Assembly (NCBI GenBank): GCA_039190005.1
Contig: JBCCYM010000001.1
Location: forward strand, 1-64,000
Direction of reading: 5' to 3'
Source of the DNA: JBCCYM01 sp039190005
Lineage (GTDB): Bacteria; Pseudomonadota; Gammaproteobacteria; UBA12402
DNA length: 64,000 nucleotides
Position 1 is the stretch's first letter. The number at the start of each line of letters is the position of its first letter. Under the pieces are notes generated by a model, which saw nothing but the letters and a program-made list of their open reading frames with translations, did not search any database and was not told where the DNA came from. Positions 17,884-26,736 of this stretch are shown here, piece after piece. Position numbers and translations under genes: made by a program.

Positions 17884-18432
17884 ATGATACAGTCGAGCGC
17901 AATCGCCAAACCGTATGCCCGAGCGGCATTTGAAACCGCGCTGCAACAGCAGGCTTTGGAAGCATGGCAAATGCTATTGAATCAAGCGTGTTTTGTCGTG
18001 CAGGATAAACAGGTGGATCGCTTAATTCACAATCCGTGTATTGAAACAGAAGCGCTTAACACGTTTTTATTTGCGGTGTTGGGCGAAGATTTGAATGATT
18101 CGTTTAAGAATTTTTTACGTTTATTGGTGAGCTATCGACGTCTCAATTATTTACCGCAGATTACCGCCTTATTTGAACAATCATTGGCAGCATATCATCA
18201 GACTTGCACCGTACAGGTTGATTCAGCGTATCCATTATCGACAACTGAAAAAGAAAAACTCAGCCAAGCATTGCAAAAACGTTTGAATTGTCAGGTAAAT
18301 TTAAACTGCTATATTGATGAAAAATTATTAGGTGGCGCGGTTGTCACCATAGGTGACGAAGTCATTGATGGTTCTATTCGTGGTCGATTAAATCGTTTAG
18401 GGGAACAATTAAGAGAAGCAAATTATGAGTAA
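17884..18432 (+). CDS. atpH: ATP synthase F1 subunit delta
   Basis: 182 residues. N-terminal AIAKPYARAAFETALQQQAL and C-terminal LLGGAVVTIGDEVIDGSIRG are the diagnostic OSCP/delta ends. It joins the peripheral stalk to the alpha-beta head. It overlaps atpA by 8 bp. Confidence 0.95.
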   Translation: MIQSSAIAKPYARAAFETALQQQALEAWQMLLNQACFVVQDKQVDRLIHNPCIETEALNTFLFAVLGEDLNDSFKNFLRLLVSYRRLNYLPQITALFEQSLAAYHQTCTVQVDSAYPLSTTEKEKLSQALQKRLNCQVNLNCYIDEKLLGGAVVTIGDEVIDGSIRGRLNRLGEQLREANYE

Positions 18433-19969
18433 TTTAAGTCCGGCAGAAATCAGTGAAATCATAAAAAAACGCATCGCGTCATTTGATGATAATGTGGAGA
18501 ATCGTAGTGAAGGATCGATTGTCAGTGTTAAAGATGGTGTGGTCCGTATTTACGGTTTAGAAAAAGTGATGTACGGCGAGCTGTTAGCGTTTGAAAATGA
18601 TGTTTACGGCATGGCGCTGAATTTGGAAACCGATTTTGTCGGCGCGGTAGTCTTAGGTGATTACACCCATCTGCGTGAAGAACAAATCGTAAAATGTACC
18701 GGCAAGGTTGTCGAAGTCCCGATTGGCGAAGCATTACTGGGTCGTGTGGTTGACGCCTTAGGTAATCCGATTGATGAAAAAGGACCGGTTGCCGCCAAAG
18801 AAACCGCCGCCATTGAAAAAATTGCCCCGGGTGTTATTCATCGCCAATCAGTAAGCGAACCGGTACAAACCGGTATCAAGGCCATTGATACCATGACGCC
18901 TATCGGTCGCGGTCAACGGGAATTGATTATCGGTGATCGACAAACCGGTAAAACAGCGATTGCTGTCGATACCATTATCAATCAAAAAGACAGTGGCATT
19001 AAATGTATTTATGTGGCGATTGGACAAAAAGCGTCTTCGATTGCCGCGGTGGTACGCAAATTAGAAGAGCATGATGCCATGCGTAATACCATTGTGGTGT
19101 CCGCATCAGCTTCAGAGCCCGCCGCCATGCAGGTTATCGCGCCTTATGCCGGTTGCGCGATGGGGGAATACTTCCGTGATCGTGGTGAAGACGCCTTGAT
19201 TATTTATGATGATCTCACCAAACAAGCGTGGGCCTACCGACAAATTTCATTGTTATTACGTCGTCCACCTGGACGCGAAGCCTATCCTGGTGATGTGTTT
19301 TATTTACATTCACGCTTATTAGAACGGGCGGCGCGCGTCAACGCCAAATATGTTGAAGAAGTCACCCAAGGTAAGATCACCGGCAAAACCGGTTCACTGA
19401 CAGCGTTGCCGATTATTGAAACTCAAGCGGGTGATGTGTCAGCGTTTGTGCCGACCAATGTGATTTCGATTACCGATGGTCAAATTTATCTTGAAACAGA
19501 CTTATTTAATAGTGGTATTCGTCCGGCGGTGAACTCTGGTTTATCGGTATCACGGGTTGGTGGTGCTGCGCAAACAAAAATTATTCGCAAGCTAACCGGT
19601 GGTATTCGTATTTCCTTAGCCCAATACCGTGAATTGGCAGCCTTTTCACAATTTGCGTCTGATTTGGATGATGTCACCCGTAAACAACTTGATCGTGGTC
19701 AGCGTTATGTTGAAATCATGAAGCAAAAACAATACGCGCCGTTGAGTATCGCGGAAATGACCATCGCCTTTTTTGCTGTCGAAGAAGGTTATCTTGATGA
19801 TGTGCCGGTTGAAAAAATCACCAGCTTTGAACAAGAGTTACGTGCTTTCATGCGCTCAGACTACGCGGATTTAATGAACACCATCAACCAAACACAGAAT
19901 TATGATGATGATGTCAAAGCCTCATTTAAAACAGTGATTGAAGCCTTTAAACAAGTCTGGGCGGGATAA
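18425..19969 (+). CDS. atpA: ATP synthase F1 subunit alpha
   Basis: 514 residues (E. coli 513). Walker A is GDRQTGKTAI near residues 170-179. The PAVNSGLSVSRVGGAAQ motif near residue 364 carries the arginine finger. It forms the non-catalytic nucleotide sites of the F1 hexamer. Confidence 0.97.
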   Translation: MSNLSPAEISEIIKKRIASFDDNVENRSEGSIVSVKDGVVRIYGLEKVMYGELLAFENDVYGMALNLETDFVGAVVLGDYTHLREEQIVKCTGKVVEVPIGEALLGRVVDALGNPIDEKGPVAAKETAAIEKIAPGVIHRQSVSEPVQTGIKAIDTMTPIGRGQRELIIGDRQTGKTAIAVDTIINQKDSGIKCIYVAIGQKASSIAAVVRKLEEHDAMRNTIVVSASASEPAAMQVIAPYAGCAMGEYFRDRGEDALIIYDDLTKQAWAYRQISLLLRRPPGREAYPGDVFYLHSRLLERAARVNAKYVEEVTQGKITGKTGSLTALPIIETQAGDVSAFVPTNVISITDGQIYLETDLFNSGIRPAVNSGLSVSRVGGAAQTKIIRKLTGGIRISLAQYRELAAFSQFASDLDDVTRKQLDRGQRYVEIMKQKQYAPLSIAEMTIAFFAVEEGYLDDVPVEKITSFEQELRAFMRSDYADLMNTINQTQNYDDDVKASFKTVIEAFKQVWAG

Positions 19970-19974
19970 GCATT

Positions 19975-20856
19975 ATGGCGCAAGCGCGTGAGATAAAAAC
20001 CAAAATCAACACGGTTAAAAGCACCCAGAAAATAACCCGGGCCATGGAAATGGTGGCTGCCAGCAAATTACATAAAGCGCAGCAACGCATGTTGCGTTCG
20101 CGTCCTTACGCTGAAAAAATTTGCCAGGTTATTCATCATATTTCCTCATCGAGTACGGAATACCAACATCCTTTTTTAATCGAACGCGCACCTAAGCGTA
20201 TCGGCTATATTTTTGTCTCTTCCGATCGTGGTTTATGTGGCGGTTTAAATACCAATCTGTTTAAACTTGCCATCAAAGACATGCAGCAAGAATCCGATCA
20301 GGGACGCGACATTGATCTTTGTTTAATCGGCGCTAAAGCCGAGCAATTTTTTAAACGCCATGGTGGCAATATTTTAGCGCAAGTCACGCACATCGGCTAT
20401 GAACCGACATTGATGGATATTATCGGTACAGTTAAAGCCATGCTCGACGCCTATGGTAATGGCGAGGTGGATGTCATCAAACTGTGTTTTAATCGTTTTG
20501 TCAATACCATGGTACAGAAACCAAGTGTCAATCAATTATTACCACTTATTCCGGAAGAACATTTAAAAGACTATCTCGATGAAAAAAAATCACATCGCTG
20601 GGATTACATTTATGAACCGGACGCGAAATTTTTATTGGATTTGGTTTTAAAACGTTATGTTGAATCACAAGTTTATCAAGCGGTGATCGAAAATATTGCC
20701 TGTAAACATGCCGCGCAAATGGTGGCCATGAAAAATGCCACAGATAACGCCGGCAAAATTATGGATAATCTGAAATTAGCGTATAACAAAGCCCGACAAG
20801 CCGCGATTACCCGTGAATTAGCGGAAATTGTCGCTGGTGCTGAGATATTGAATTGA
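19975..20856 (+). CDS. atpG: ATP synthase F1 subunit gamma
   Basis: 293 residues. N-terminal REIKTKINTVKSTQKITRAM and C-terminal MKNATDNAGKIMDNLKLAYN are the two rotor coiled-coil helices, with SSDRGLCGGLNTNLFK between. It is the central shaft that turns inside the alpha-beta ring. Confidence 0.96.
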   Translation: MAQAREIKTKINTVKSTQKITRAMEMVAASKLHKAQQRMLRSRPYAEKICQVIHHISSSSTEYQHPFLIERAPKRIGYIFVSSDRGLCGGLNTNLFKLAIKDMQQESDQGRDIDLCLIGAKAEQFFKRHGGNILAQVTHIGYEPTLMDIIGTVKAMLDAYGNGEVDVIKLCFNRFVNTMVQKPSVNQLLPLIPEEHLKDYLDEKKSHRWDYIYEPDAKFLLDLVLKRYVESQVYQAVIENIACKHAAQMVAMKNATDNAGKIMDNLKLAYNKARQAAITRELAEIVAGAEILN

Positions 20857-20882
20857 ACCTAAAAAAGTGAGAGATAAGACTG

Positions 20883-22277
20883 ATGAGTGAAAAAAACGGT
20901 AAAATTATCCAGGTGATTGGCGCGGTTGTTGACGTGCAATTTGCCCGTGACGCGGTGCCATCAATTTACAACGCGCTGACCATTGAGGGGAATGAGGCGA
21001 TGTTAGAAGTGCAGCAGCAATTAGGTGATGGTGTGGTCCGTACTATTGTCATGGGTAGCGCCGAAGGTTTACAGCGTCATTTACAAGTCACCGATACTGG
21101 CGAGCCGATTCAAGTGCCTGTCGGTAAAAAAACACTCGGTCGAATTATGGATGTGCTTGGTCAACCGATTGATGAAGCCGGTCCGATTTTTTCTGACAAA
21201 GACGAGCAGGAATACCGCGCTATTCACGCTAAAGCGCCAAGCTATGCTGAGCAAGCTGATGAGCATCAATTGTTAGAAACCGGTATTAAAGTAATCGATC
21301 TCTTATGCCCATTTATTAAAGGGGGTAAAGTCGGTTTATTCGGTGGAGCCGGTGTTGGTAAAACTGTCAACATGATGGAATTAATTCGCAATATTGCCGT
21401 TGAGCACAGTGGTTATTCGGTATTTGCCGGTGTCGGTGAGCGTACTCGTGAAGGCAATGATTTTTATCATGAAATGAAAGAATCCAATGTCCTTGATAAA
21501 ATTTCACTGGTGTATGGTCAGATGAATGAACCACCTGGCAACCGTTTGCGTGTAGCGTTAACCGGTTTGACCATGGCGGAAAAATTCCGTGATGAAGGAC
21601 GTGATGTCTTGTTCTTTGTCGATAATATTTTCCGTTATACCTTGGCAGGTACCGAAGTGTCAGCATTGTTGGGTCGTGTGCCTTCAGCGGTAGGTTATCA
21701 GCCAACGCTGGCTGAAGAAATGGGCACCTTGCAGGAGCGTATCGCGTCGACGAAAAAAGGGTCAATCACCTCTATTCAAGCCGTGTATGTACCGGCGGAT
21801 GATTTAACCGATCCTTCACCGGCAACAACGTTCGCCCACTTGGATGCCACAATTGTATTATCACGACAGATTGCTGAACTCGGTATTTATCCAGCCGTTG
21901 ATCCTTTGGATTCAACCAGTCGTCAACTTGATCCCTTAATTGTGGGTGAAGAACATTACAACATTGCTAACGCGGTCCAACGGGTGTTACAACGTTATAA
22001 AGAGTTGAGTGATATTATCGCTATCTTAGGTATCGATGAACTTTCAGAAGATGATAAATTACTGGTAAGTCGCGCGAGAAAGATACAACGTTTTCTATCG
22101 CAACCATTTTTCGTTGCCGAAGTGTTTACCGGCGCGCCGGGACGCTATGTGCCATTAAAAGAAACCATTCACGGTTTCAGTGGTATTGTTGACGGCAAAT
22201 ACGATGATTTACCTGAGCAAGCGTTTTATATGGTCGGTTCAATTGACGAAGCGGTTGAAAAAGCAAAATCGATGTAG
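20883..22277 (+). CDS. atpD: ATP synthase F1 subunit beta
   Basis: 464 residues. Walker A GGAGVGKTVN is near residue 155, with the catalytic glutamate region GVGERTREGNDFYHEM, and the DELSEDD segment. It carries the catalytic sites. Slightly longer than the E. coli protein (460). Confidence 0.97.
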   Translation: MSEKNGKIIQVIGAVVDVQFARDAVPSIYNALTIEGNEAMLEVQQQLGDGVVRTIVMGSAEGLQRHLQVTDTGEPIQVPVGKKTLGRIMDVLGQPIDEAGPIFSDKDEQEYRAIHAKAPSYAEQADEHQLLETGIKVIDLLCPFIKGGKVGLFGGAGVGKTVNMMELIRNIAVEHSGYSVFAGVGERTREGNDFYHEMKESNVLDKISLVYGQMNEPPGNRLRVALTGLTMAEKFRDEGRDVLFFVDNIFRYTLAGTEVSALLGRVPSAVGYQPTLAEEMGTLQERIASTKKGSITSIQAVYVPADDLTDPSPATTFAHLDATIVLSRQIAELGIYPAVDPLDSTSRQLDPLIVGEEHYNIANAVQRVLQRYKELSDIIAILGIDELSEDDKLLVSRARKIQRFLSQPFFVAEVFTGAPGRYVPLKETIHGFSGIVDGKYDDLPEQAFYMVGSIDEAVEKAKSM

Positions 22278-22285
22278 AGCTGAGC

Positions 22286-22741
22286 ATGGCAGAACTGAAT
22301 AATTTAACAAGTACTAAAATCATGAAACTGACCATTGTCAGTGCCGAGGAAAGTTTATTTAGCGGCAATGCCCGCTATATCGCGGCGACGGGTAAAAGTG
22401 GTGAGCTCGGTATTTATCCGGGACACTTACAACTGTTAACTGTATTAAAACCGGGACAGATTCGTTTTGAAAAAGAAGACGGTCAGCAAGATGTGATTTA
22501 TATTTCCGGTGGCATCTTAGAAGTACAACCCGATGTGGTAACCGTCTTAGCGGATACCGCAATGCGTGCGGAAGACATCGACGAAGTCGCCGCTGCCGAA
22601 GCCAAGCGCCGCGCCGAAGAAATTTTATCACAAAAAGGCGCGCGTACCCGAACCGATTATCAACAAGCCCTCATCCAAGTGGCTGAAGCCAGCGCCAAGC
22701 TGCGCGCTATCAAGGAATTGCATAAGTATACTCAGCATTGA
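22286..22741 (+). CDS. atpC: ATP synthase F1 subunit epsilon
   Basis: 151 residues from 22286. The conserved part, beginning at MKLTIVSAEESLFSG (ATG 22322), contains GELGIYPGHLQLLTVLKPGQ and YISGGILEVQPDVVTVLADT. Epsilon couples rotor to c-ring and can inhibit ATP hydrolysis. Translation may start at 22322 rather than 22286; neither has a strong ribosome site. It is the last gene of the operon, with no clear intrinsic terminator after it. glmU-glmS, which often follow atpC, are 22 kb away here. Confidence 0.93.
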   Translation: MAELNNLTSTKIMKLTIVSAEESLFSGNARYIAATGKSGELGIYPGHLQLLTVLKPGQIRFEKEDGQQDVIYISGGILEVQPDVVTVLADTAMRAEDIDEVAAAEAKRRAEEILSQKGARTRTDYQQALIQVAEASAKLRAIKELHKYTQH

Positions 22742-22800
22742 TTTGTTGATCCGCGCTTTAGATAGTGAGTGGTTTTAAGGTTGAAACAAAATACAGCGCT

Positions 22801-23409
22801 ATGTCTCAAATGATTAACAACGCAGTATCACAATTAAAATCCGGTGGTATTATTGCCGTACCAACCGAAACGGTTTACGGTCTGGCTGCCGATGCCAATA
22901 ATCCGCGAGCCATCGATCGGCTTTACGCGCTCAAAGGAAGAATCACTCAAAAACCGCTGGCGATTGCCATCAAACAGCTTGATGATGTGTATGACTATGT
23001 CAGCCGAGTTGATGATAAGGCACGACGGTTGATGAAGCATTATTGGCCGGGACCGTTAACCCTTGTTTTTCCTTGTGATTTGCCGATTGCTGATCAAGTC
23101 CATGCTGATAATCATAGCCTTGCCATGCGTTGTTCTTCGTCACCATTGTTGCAACAGCTATTAGCGGCATTTGATGGCACTATCTGTTTAACATCAGCAA
23201 ATCCCAGTGGTCAACGTGATGCCTTAACCGCCAAAATGGTTAAAGATTATTTTGCTGAAGCGGTATATATTATTGAAGATGATCGTGTGATTACCAACAA
23301 ACCCTCAAGCATTGTTGATTTCAGTCAAACACCGGCACGAATCCTGCGTGAAGGTACTATTCTTGCTGCGGATATCGATAAAATTATGTATACTAACAAT
23401 GAGGATTAA
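22801..23409 (+). CDS. YrdC/Sua5-family threonylcarbamoyl-AMP synthase-like protein
   Basis: 202 residues from ATG 22801; the frame is open to GTG 22765. The YrdC core is clear: GGIIAVPTETVYGLAADANN, then LKGRITQKPLAIAI and LTSANPSGQ. Enzymes of this family make threonylcarbamoyl-AMP from threonine, bicarbonate and ATP for the t6A37 modification of ANN-decoding tRNAs. Whether this is the main TsaC or a paralogue cannot be told without the rest of the genome. It follows atpC after 59 bp. Confidence 0.85.
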   Translation: MSQMINNAVSQLKSGGIIAVPTETVYGLAADANNPRAIDRLYALKGRITQKPLAIAIKQLDDVYDYVSRVDDKARRLMKHYWPGPLTLVFPCDLPIADQVHADNHSLAMRCSSSPLLQQLLAAFDGTICLTSANPSGQRDALTAKMVKDYFAEAVYIIEDDRVITNKPSSIVDFSQTPARILREGTILAADIDKIMYTNNED

Positions 23410-23449
23410 TTTAGAGCGTAGGAAGAATTAAATTGCGTTAAGCTTTTAC

Positions 23450-24634
23450 ATGATGTATTACCTAAGAAGAAAACGAAGAGTGCAGAAAAAATCATCTTCA
23501 AAAAATAATTATTTAGTTACTAACCGACAAAAAAAACCATTAGCTCATAAAGCTGACATATCAGACAGACAACTGCCGGTTAAACATATTGTCGCGATTG
23601 CCAGTGGTAAAGGTGGTGTCGGTAAATCCACACTCACGCAGCACATAGCTGTGGCCTTGTCAAAACAGCAGTACAAAGTGGGAGTGATTGATGCCGATAT
23701 TTATGGTCCCAGTCAGGCGGTGATGTTTGGCGCCGAGGCGCAAAAAATAAATAATCGCGATGATCGCATAAAACCACTCACAACTGCCGATGGTATTCAG
23801 TTTGTTTCTGTCACTGCTTTTATCGATAAAGACGCGCCGATGATCTGGCGCGCGCCAATGGTGACGAAATTAATACAAGAATTTTTATATCGTATTGACT
23901 GGCCAACATTGGATTATCTGTTAATTGATTTGCCACCTGGTACCGGTGATATCCAAATTACCCTGACGCAGCAAGTTAAATTAGCCGGCGCCTTAATTAT
24001 CACCACGCCGCAACAAGTGGCCTATAAAATTGCTGAAAAAGCGGTGCAAATGTTTCAACGCGTCAATGTGCCGGTGCTTGGTGTCATCGAAAACATGACC
24101 CATTATGTTTGCAGCCACTGCGGTCATGAGCGTGCTATTTTCCACGGTGACGCGGTTGATTATTTACAGAAAAAATATCAGCTTCAGTGTTTAGGCAAAA
24201 TTCCTTTGGATGAAAAATTAGTCAATGCCGCCGATCATGGCAAAACTATTTTTATTGACGCACCCAACAGTCCTACAGCACAGGCATTTGAACAGATTGT
24301 TGATAATCTGAATAAGACACTTGCCGAAAAAGCCGTTAACTCGAATCGTCCCAAACACATTGGTGTTGACGATGGAAACTTGCGACTGACATGGCCGGAT
24401 GGTAAAGTCAGTCGATTATCGCCTTATCAATTACGCTTACAGTGTACTTGTGCGCTTTGCGTTGATGAAATCAGCGGTAAACCACTACTGAATAAAGTGG
24501 CTATTGCTGATACCATCACCATGACCCGTTTAGAACCGGTGGGCTTATATGGTCTCAAAATTTATTTTAGTGATGGGCATCATACCGGTATTTACACCTT
24601 CGCGAAACTAAAACAAATGGAAACGGCATTATAA
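23450..24634 (+). CDS. Mrp/ApbC Fe-S cluster carrier ATPase fused to a DUF971 domain
   Basis: 394 residues. The N-terminal extension (about 45 residues, basic) lacks a normal MIP18/DUF59 domain. The Mrp NTPase follows: IASGKGGVGKSTLTQHIAVA (deviant Walker A), DADIYGPSQAVMFG, LIDLPPGTGDIQ, and the Cys pair in HYVCSHCGHERA that binds the bridging Fe-S cluster. From about residue 298 a DUF971 (GBBH-like) domain begins: LTWPDGKVSRLSPYQLRLQC to YGLKIYFSDGHHTGIYTFAK. Mrp proteins deliver Fe-S clusters; DUF971 proteins are often encoded near them. The lolB gene follows after 5 bp. Confidence 0.88.
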   Translation: MMYYLRRKRRVQKKSSSKNNYLVTNRQKKPLAHKADISDRQLPVKHIVAIASGKGGVGKSTLTQHIAVALSKQQYKVGVIDADIYGPSQAVMFGAEAQKINNRDDRIKPLTTADGIQFVSVTAFIDKDAPMIWRAPMVTKLIQEFLYRIDWPTLDYLLIDLPPGTGDIQITLTQQVKLAGALIITTPQQVAYKIAEKAVQMFQRVNVPVLGVIENMTHYVCSHCGHERAIFHGDAVDYLQKKYQLQCLGKIPLDEKLVNAADHGKTIFIDAPNSPTAQAFEQIVDNLNKTLAEKAVNSNRPKHIGVDDGNLRLTWPDGKVSRLSPYQLRLQCTCALCVDEISGKPLLNKVAIADTITMTRLEPVGLYGLKIYFSDGHHTGIYTFAKLKQMETAL

Positions 24635-24639
24635 TTATC

Positions 24640-25257
24640 ATGCAAAGAAACTATAGGCTAACCATTATCGCGATGCTGTCGTCTTTACTGTTCGCTGCTT
24701 GCGCGACTATGCCCGCCAGACAGAAAGCGCTGAACCAGAATTTATCATGGGCGCAACGGCAACAGCAACTGGCAACGATTACCGCCTGGCAAATTAAAGG
24801 CAGTATCGGCGGTCACACGCCACGGCAAGGGTTTAGTGCCAACGTGGTCTGGCGACAACGGCAAGATAAGCGTTATCAAATCACTATTTTTGGTCCATTG
24901 GGAGTGGGCATGACACGCTTAGATGGGAACGCATCCGCGGTGACGCTGACCAACGCGAACAATCAAACTTTCAGCGCGTCTAAACCAGAGCAGCTTATTC
25001 AACAACAACTCGGCTGGTCTTTACCGGTGAGCAATCTCTATTATTGGATTCGTGGCTTACCCGCGCCTGGTAATGTTGAGATAAGTAAGTTTGACGCCTA
25101 TCATCATTTAATTGAACTAAAACAGCAAGGTTGGCAGATCAATTATCGCCAATATGCCGGCGTCGACGGTAAAGTAGACTTGCCAGTTAAACTGTCGATG
25201 CGCTATGGCGATCTGGATTTGCGTTTAGTGATAAGCCAGTGGTTGATTAACCATTAG
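24640..25257 (+). CDS. lolB: Outer-membrane lipoprotein receptor LolB
   Basis: 205 residues with a lipoprotein signal (LLFAAC, Cys near residue 21) and the LolB core: WQIKGSIGGHTPRQGFSANV, ITIFGPLGVGMTRLDGN, SLPVSNLYYWIRGLPAPGN. LolB takes lipoproteins from LolA and inserts them in the outer membrane. In related genomes ispE follows; here the convergent fic gene ends 10 bp downstream. Confidence 0.9.
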   Translation: MQRNYRLTIIAMLSSLLFAACATMPARQKALNQNLSWAQRQQQLATITAWQIKGSIGGHTPRQGFSANVVWRQRQDKRYQITIFGPLGVGMTRLDGNASAVTLTNANNQTFSASKPEQLIQQQLGWSLPVSNLYYWIRGLPAPGNVEISKFDAYHHLIELKQQGWQINYRQYAGVDGKVDLPVKLSMRYGDLDLRLVISQWLINH

Positions 25258-25267
25258 AGAAAGCTTA

Positions 25268-26419
25268 TCAATCAGCATGGATTTTTGCTGGCTCTTCTAG
25301 AATGGATAGCATCTCTACAGCACAATAAACTTTATCACGTTTGCTATTATCAGTTTGGCGTATGATATTTTTAGCTAGAAGTTTTCGTACACCGCGTTCA
25401 GCTGTGCTATAAGCGATGTTTAGCGCTTCTGCGATTTTCTTAATAGTCAAATAGGGGTTAATCGCAAAATGATTGACAATATCTACAGGTACACTTGACG
25501 CTGTGCTGGTGACTTGCAGCTTCCATTTATTCAGTAAATCGTTAATTCGCTCAGCACGTGATAACGCGTCTTCTGATTGAACCGCGATACCATTTAAAAA
25601 ATAGACCAACCAATTCTGCCAAGAGCCTTTGCTACTCACATTGAACAGTTGCCTATAGTATTCATCGCGTGTTGCTTCAAAGAACGCGCTTAAATAAAGC
25701 AAAGGTGATGGTAATAGTTTTCGCTCAATCAATAGTAAGGTTATCAGCAAGCGACCGACGCGACCATTCCCATCTAAAAATGGATGAATGGCTTCAAATT
25801 GATAGTGGCACAAAGCAATATGGATCAGTGCGGGTAATTGTCTATCATGCAAAAATTTCTCTAAATCGCCTAAACATGCCATAAGATGATCAGCAGGTGG
25901 TGGTACGAACTTCGCGGTGTTTAGCGTACATCCTGGTGGTCCGATCCAGTTCTGACTTTTTCTGAATTCGCCTGGTGTAGCATGTGAACCTCTAACACCT
26001 TGCATTAATTGTTGGTGGATTTCTTTAATTAGCCTAAGTGATAGTGGTAACTTATCGAGTCGTTTCAATCCAAAATCTAAGGCGATAATATAGTTTTGCA
26101 CTTCTTGCAAATCGTCTGGATTCTGGTTTACGGGTATGCCGGCATTATGTGCCAAAATCTCACCAATCGTCGCGTGTGTTCCTTCTATCTTGCTGGATAA
26201 TACAGCTTCTCTAGTGATGAAAGGACGCATTAAAAGATGAGGATTGGGTAATTGACTGCCTTCGCGTGCCAGTTTGCCAAGGACATAGTCTGCTCGAGAT
26301 AAGGTGTTTACCAATTGATTACCCCAATCAATGGTTGGTGGTAATGGATTAGGCACATAAGCGTGATAGCCTTTGGCTGATTTAATCACGTTGCCTGATA
26401 TAGATTGTTGTCTATCCAA
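25268..26419 (-). CDS. Class II Fic-domain protein with C-terminal winged helix
   Basis: 383 residues. The N-terminal part has AYVPNPLPP and the auto-inhibitory motif SSKIEG (SxxxEG, residues 75-80). The catalytic Fic motif HPFLDGNGRVGR is intact at about 212-223. A C-terminal winged-helix DNA-binding domain spans about 320-370 (YLTIKKIAEALNIAYSTAER). Such proteins AMPylate targets or themselves, and some bind their own promoters. No in-frame ATG exists: the frame opens at TAA inside a REP half-element and the first usable start is TTG 26419. Palindromic sites lie upstream (26588-26691). Convergent with lolB. Confidence 0.88.
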   Translation of the reverse strand: MDRQQSISGNVIKSAKGYHAYVPNPLPPTIDWGNQLVNTLSRADYVLGKLAREGSQLPNPHLLMRPFITREAVLSSKIEGTHATIGEILAHNAGIPVNQNPDDLQEVQNYIIALDFGLKRLDKLPLSLRLIKEIHQQLMQGVRGSHATPGEFRKSQNWIGPPGCTLNTAKFVPPPADHLMACLGDLEKFLHDRQLPALIHIALCHYQFEAIHPFLDGNGRVGRLLITLLLIERKLLPSPLLYLSAFFEATRDEYYRQLFNVSSKGSWQNWLVYFLNGIAVQSEDALSRAERINDLLNKWKLQVTSTASSVPVDIVNHFAINPYLTIKKIAEALNIAYSTAERGVRKLLAKNIIRQTDNSKRDKVYCAVEMLSILEEPAKIHAD

Positions 26420-26463
26420 GTCAGAAATCTCAGTTGTTTGGGACTGTTGAAATCTGGCAAATT

Positions 26464-26491
26464 CGTCGTTCCCGCGGAGGCGGGAATCCAG
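26464..26491. repeat. REP half-element
   Basis: CGTCGTTCCCGCGGAGGCGG followed by GAATCCAG is one arm of the same GC-rich REP-type palindrome seen as a full pair at 33531-33621. It lies about 45 bp upstream of the fic start, between the coding region and the palindromic sites. Confidence 0.7.
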
Positions 26492-26587
26492 TTATTTCAA
26501 GCCCAATTGTTTTCAAATAATGGCACCGCTTGAAATCGTAAAATAATTCAGATTGCAACGGTCCCTGTTTGAGCTTAATCATAAATA

Positions 26588-26691
26588 TTATTATCGATAA
26601 AGTCAATAATCGATAATAAGATACGATTTTCCTACCAAAGGTGAGAATAAGAAAAGAGCTTATTATCGATTTTTTAAATTATCGATAATAA
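26588..26691. promoter_or_regulatory. Duplicated palindromic operator upstream of fic
   Basis: Arm TTATTATCGAT occurs at 26588-26598 and 26660-26670; its exact reverse complement ATCGATAATAA occurs at 26609-26619 and 26681-26691. Each pair has arms offset by exactly 21 bp, about two helical turns, and the two pairs are 72 bp apart. The region lies between the relA end and the fic start, so fic is the gene it would control. Binding by the Fic winged helix is an inference. Confidence 0.6.
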
Positions 26692-26736
26692 TCTATCGCT
26701 GATAGTGAATACACCACAAAGGACATTACTTGTTGT

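Noticed and set aside
19486..19834. Antisense ORFs in atpA and many similar frames
   Set aside because: They lie fully inside strongly conserved genes, lack ribosome sites and show no domain.
25669..25884. Plus-strand ORF inside fic
   Set aside because: It is the shadow of the intact Fic reading frame.
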